Under the pieces are notes generated by a model. It was not told where the DNA came from, did no database searches, and saw nothing but the letters and a program-made list of their open reading frames with translations. Below are positions 61,510 to 64,000 of a stretch of DNA of 64,000 nt, in pieces. Made by a program: the position numbers and the translations under genes. This stretch comes from Arthrobacter cheniae (GTDB lineage Bacteria; Actinomycetota; Actinomycetes; Actinomycetales; Micrococcaceae), in NCBI RefSeq assembly GCF_003602275.1, contig NZ_QZVT01000006.1, positions 62,001 to 126,000 on the forward strand, given 5' to 3'. Numbering within the stretch: the stretch's first letter is position 1; each line of letters starts with the position of its first letter.

Positions 61510-62436
61510 CTAGCGCTGTCCCGCTGCCGACGAGCCCGTGCCGCCCGGGTTCCCGCCATTCGCAGGCGGATCAGTTGCAGCCGGCGCTGCGATCTCTCCG
61601 TCGGCGCCCGGGGTGCCGCTAGCGCCTGCTGCGCCGTCCGCCGGAGCGTTGCCCGGAAGCTGGTCCTCTACGCGGATGCCGTACTGCGGCCGGCCATCGG
61701 GCAGGTCCGGGAATTGTCCCCGGCGCGGGCCGGTTGTACCGGGACCGGCTGTCTGGCTCTCCTCGGCCCCGGCAGGCTGCTGCTGGGGCTGCTGCTGGGG
61801 TTGCTGCTGGGGTTCCTGCTGGCCGGGGAACGGATCGTTCCAGGATGCGGGCCGTTCGGGCGCCTGCTGCTGGTGAGGCGGCTGCTGGGCCTGCTGTCCC
61901 TGGGCCCAGGCCGAGGAGTTCGCCCCCGGGTGCTGCGCCTGCCCGTTCATGGGCAGCTGCTGCAGCAGCCGACGCGCCTCCCCTGCGAGGCTCGGCTCCA
62001 CGAGGACGTCGTAGCTGGTCGCGATGACCTGGCTCGTCGAGGTGAAATCGCGCTTTCCGCGCTGGAAGGCATAGGTGAGGACACCGAAGAGCAACCAGAA
62101 GATGGCGCCGAGCGCTATCGAGGAAGGCACGGTGCTCACCATGTCGCTGTCCGCGAACAGACCCAGGATCAACCCTACGAACAGACCGAACCAGGCTCCC
62201 GACAGGGCACTGCTCAGGGCGACCCTCGGGTAGCTGAGACGACCCGTGACGCGCTCCACGGCCTTGAGGTCGTTGCCGATGATGGCGATTTGCTGCACGG
62301 CGAACTTGTTGTCAGCGAGGTAGTCGACGGCCTTCTGGGCATCGAGGTAGCTGGTGTACCGGCCGATGGTCTCGCCGGTGGGTAGCACCCGGCCCGGGTC
62401 GCGGGAGGCAGTGGTTCCAAGTGAAGGTGTCGACAT
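61510..62436 (-). CDS. general stress protein (YflT/GSP17M-like) with Gln/Pro-rich tail
   Basis: 308 residues. Residues 24-75 hold the GSP17M segment: YTSYLDAQKAVDYLADNKF and VQQIAIIGNDLKAVERVTG. Two membrane helices follow (about 77-95 and 103-124), then a short strand region. The C-terminal 160 residues are rich in Gln, Pro, Gly and Ala, with QQQP repeats encoded by a 12-base tandem repeat. The family is stress-induced in Bacillus and common in actinobacteria; its function is unknown. AAGAAT lies six bases before ATG 62436. Confidence 0.8.
   Translation of the reverse strand: MSTPSLGTTASRDPGRVLPTGETIGRYTSYLDAQKAVDYLADNKFAVQQIAIIGNDLKAVERVTGRLSYPRVALSSALSGAWFGLFVGLILGLFADSDMVSTVPSSIALGAIFWLLFGVLTYAFQRGKRDFTSTSQVIATSYDVLVEPSLAGEARRLLQQLPMNGQAQHPGANSSAWAQGQQAQQPPHQQQAPERPASWNDPFPGQQEPQQQPQQQPQQQPAGAEESQTAGPGTTGPRRGQFPDLPDGRPQYGIRVEDQLPGNAPADGAAGASGTPGADGEIAAPAATDPPANGGNPGGTGSSAAGQR
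61775..61822 (+). repeat. 12-base tandem repeat, four copies
   Basis: Four units of GGCTGCTGCTGG (the last two with one and three changes) lie head to tail inside the stress-protein gene and encode QQQP units on the minus strand. Slippage could change the tail length between strains. Confidence 0.8.
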
Positions 62437-62602
62437 GCACCCATTCTTGCCTACCGCCCGTGCGGATGGGAGGCGTATCGCCGGGAGCGGACTACCAGTT
62501 CGCTCGACGGCAGCTGGGTGGATGCTGGGAGCAGGGCGAAGCGGCGACTGCTATCGGGACGCCGCAGGTCGGTCCGATTCCGTCCCGCTATGCCACGCCG
62601 GA

Positions 62603-62608
62603 TAGCCT
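62603..62608 (+). promoter_or_regulatory. candidate -10 box of the MgtE-N/CBS gene
   Basis: TAGCCT ends six bases before GTG 62615, and no ribosome site is visible. Confidence 0.4.
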
Positions 62609-62614
62609 AGAGCC

Positions 62615-63898
62615 GTGACTACCAATCCGACCCGCGTCTTCGTCGCCCGGCTGCTGGGCCTCGATGTCTTCGACCCCCTGGGTGACCGTCTCGGCCGCCT
62701 GCGGGACGCCGTCGTACTGGACCGTGGTCCCACCAAACACCCGCAGGCCATCGGCCTCGTGGTGGAGGTGCCGGGCAAGAAACGCGTCTTCGTACCCATG
62801 ACCCGCATCACCTCCATGGACCCCTCGCAGATCATCTGTACCGGCCTCGTGAACCTGCGCCGCTTCGAGCAGCGCGGCGCGGAGATGCTCGTGGTCGCCG
62901 AACTCTTCGACCGGCGCCTCACGCTTCGGGACGGCAGCGGAAGCGCCGTCGTCGAGGACATCGCGATGGAACGGAACCGCGCCGGCGACTGGCACGTCTC
63001 GCAGCTGTTCGTGCGCCGCGGGGGCTCGACGTCGCCCCTGCGCGGACTCCGGCGCGGCGGTGAGCGCCTCATCATCGACTGGCTCGACGCCTTCCACGGG
63101 ACGACGGACGAGCCGCAGGGCGCAACGCAGTTCGTCGCCCAGCACGACGATCTCAAGCCCGCGGACTTCGCCGACGCGCTGCACGAGATGAACGACAAGC
63201 GGCGCATCGAGGTGGCCGGTGAGCTGCAGGACGACCGCCTCGCGGACGTCCTGCAGGAACTGCCCGACGACGACCAGGTGCAGATTCTCCAATCCCTGAC
63301 GCGTGAGCGTGCGGCCGACGTCCTCGAGGAGATGGACCCCGATGACGCAGCCGACCTCCTGAACGAGCTCCCCGAGGCGCAGAAGGAGGAGCTCCTCCAG
63401 CTCATGGAACCCGACGACGCCGAGGACGTACGGCGGCTGCTCGAGTACGAGGAGGACACCGCAGGTTCCCTCATGACCACGGTGCCGGTCATCCTCCCGC
63501 CCGAGGCGACCGTCGCCGAGGCCCTCGCGCACGTCCGGCGTGAGGAGCTGACACCTGCCCTCGCCTCGTCCATCTTCGTGTGCCGGCCTCCGCTCGAGAC
63601 CCCGACCGGGCGCTACCTCGGCGTGGTGCACATCCAGCAGCTGCTGCGATATCCGCCGCCCGAGCCGCTCGGCAACATCATCGACACGGATCTCGAAGCC
63701 GTGGGCGACCAGGCGAATGTGAGCGAGGTGTCGAGGATCCTTGCCACCTACAACCTGAACTCGCTGCCAGTGGTGAACGCCGACGGCAGGCTGGTGGGTG
63801 CCGTAACCGTCGACGATGTGCTGGACCACCTGCTGCCCGACGACTGGCGCGCACAGGACGACACATCCGTACCGAAACGAGGTGACCGCCGTGGTTGA
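62615..63898 (+). CDS. soluble MgtE-N and CBS domain protein
   Basis: 427 residues without membrane helices. The first 130 residues look like PRC-barrel-type strands (FDPLGDRLGRLRDAVVLDRG). The MgtE N-terminal superhelical domain follows (about 165-280), with repeats such as LADVLQELPDDDQVQIL and AADVLEEMDPDDAADLL. Two CBS domains close the protein, ending SLPVVNADGRLVGAVTVDDV. MgtE itself would continue into five membrane helices; here they are absent, so this is a magnesium or nucleotide sensor-like protein rather than the channel. It overlaps the next gene by 8 bases. Confidence 0.88.
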   Translation: MTTNPTRVFVARLLGLDVFDPLGDRLGRLRDAVVLDRGPTKHPQAIGLVVEVPGKKRVFVPMTRITSMDPSQIICTGLVNLRRFEQRGAEMLVVAELFDRRLTLRDGSGSAVVEDIAMERNRAGDWHVSQLFVRRGGSTSPLRGLRRGGERLIIDWLDAFHGTTDEPQGATQFVAQHDDLKPADFADALHEMNDKRRIEVAGELQDDRLADVLQELPDDDQVQILQSLTRERAADVLEEMDPDDAADLLNELPEAQKEELLQLMEPDDAEDVRRLLEYEEDTAGSLMTTVPVILPPEATVAEALAHVRREELTPALASSIFVCRPPLETPTGRYLGVVHIQQLLRYPPPEPLGNIIDTDLEAVGDQANVSEVSRILATYNLNSLPVVNADGRLVGAVTVDDVLDHLLPDDWRAQDDTSVPKRGDRRG

Positions 63899-64000
63899 GA
63901 AGATCCGATCGAATTCACGCGGACTCGATACGCCGCGTGAGGCGCGCAAGCGAATCCTCCCGCGTCTGCGCCCGAATCCGGACCGCTTCGGCAGCGGCAC
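63891..64000 (+). CDS. DUF1003 membrane protein, N-terminal part (runs off the window)
   Basis: 36 residues are visible. GLDTPREARKRILPRLRPNP is the usual start of actinobacterial DUF1003 proteins, small membrane proteins of unknown function. GTG 63891 has GAGGTG five bases upstream and overlaps the CBS gene by 8 bases, so the two are probably coupled. A functional link to magnesium is suggested only by this pairing. Confidence 0.75.
   Translation, partial: MVEKIRSNSRGLDTPREARKRILPRLRPNPDRFGSG

Noticed and set aside
1-64000. CRISPR arrays, insertion sequences, prophage or toxin-antitoxin modules
   Set aside because: No regularly spaced repeats, transposase, integrase or phage structural genes were found on either strand.

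Overview
The window looks like a piece of chromosome from a high-GC actinobacterium of the Micrococcaceae (Arthrobacter-like). The evidence is very strong GC bias at third codon positions, many GTG starts, a SigK/RskA pair, AdnAB, UvrD2 with a tetracysteine module, HemQ-type heme synthesis, and gene order that (from memory) matches two Mycobacterium tuberculosis blocks, Rv3015c-Rv3029c and Rv3193c-Rv3211. Nothing suggests a plasmid, phage or insertion sequence. Genes are dense, and only two stretches longer than 300 bases lack a gene (15730-16133 and 25270-25596).

Region by region. 1-2.4 kb: end of a DUF58 protein, a DUF4166 protein and a cysteine-free MetE-like protein. 2.4-5.3 kb (minus): chorismate mutase, mnmA and a cysteine desulfurase, a tRNA-thiolation operon. 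5.4-7.1 kb (plus): a FolP2-type dihydropteroate-synthase homologue overlapping a RibD-type reductase. 7.3-9.6 kb: a J-domain protein with a NERD-like module, trmL and a methyltransferase. 9.6-11.3 kb: sigK-rskA with a candidate SigK promoter. 11.4-14 kb (minus): etfB-etfA and a PIG-L deacetylase. 14.1-19.1 kb: HtrA-type protease, divergent from a TPM-domain protein and PspA (envelope stress). 19.2-20.9 kb: photolyase and initiator tRNA-fMet. 20.9-27 kb: UPF0182 membrane protein, PDZ/Lon-like protease and a DUF2342 protein. 27.1-40.5 kb: a DNA-repair neighbourhood (YgjP-like peptidase, uvrD2, nudC, a kinase-like protein, adnB, adnA, an alkyltransferase-like protein and a DEDDh exonuclease). 40.5-50.9 kb: a nearly complete coproporphyrin-dependent heme pathway (hemL, hemB, hemD, hemC, cpfC, chdC, cgoX, hemE on minus; hemA divergent). 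51-57.9 kb: moeB-rhodanese, TetR, DUF3107, ferritin-like protein, RNB ribonuclease and DEAD-box helicase. 57.9-64 kb: orphan beta-class DNA methyltransferase, PHP phosphoesterase, aminopeptidase P, a stress-protein homologue, a soluble MgtE-N/CBS protein and the start of a DUF1003 protein.

Two features of the expression signals stand out. A TANNNT hexamer lies 6 or 7 bases before the start codon of about eleven first-in-transcript genes, usually without a Shine-Dalgarno sequence, which suggests leaderless mRNAs. Many operon junctions overlap as ATGA, GTGA, TAGTG or TGATG, which suggests translational coupling. I found no clearly novel defence or mobile system. The best leads are the FolP2-RibD pair, the J-NERD-like fusion, the orphan methyltransferase beside the RNA helicase, the cysteine-free MetE-like protein, the acidic-tailed kinase-like protein beside the repair genes, and the SigK promoter match. 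All functions are inferred from sequence recognition; no database search was run.
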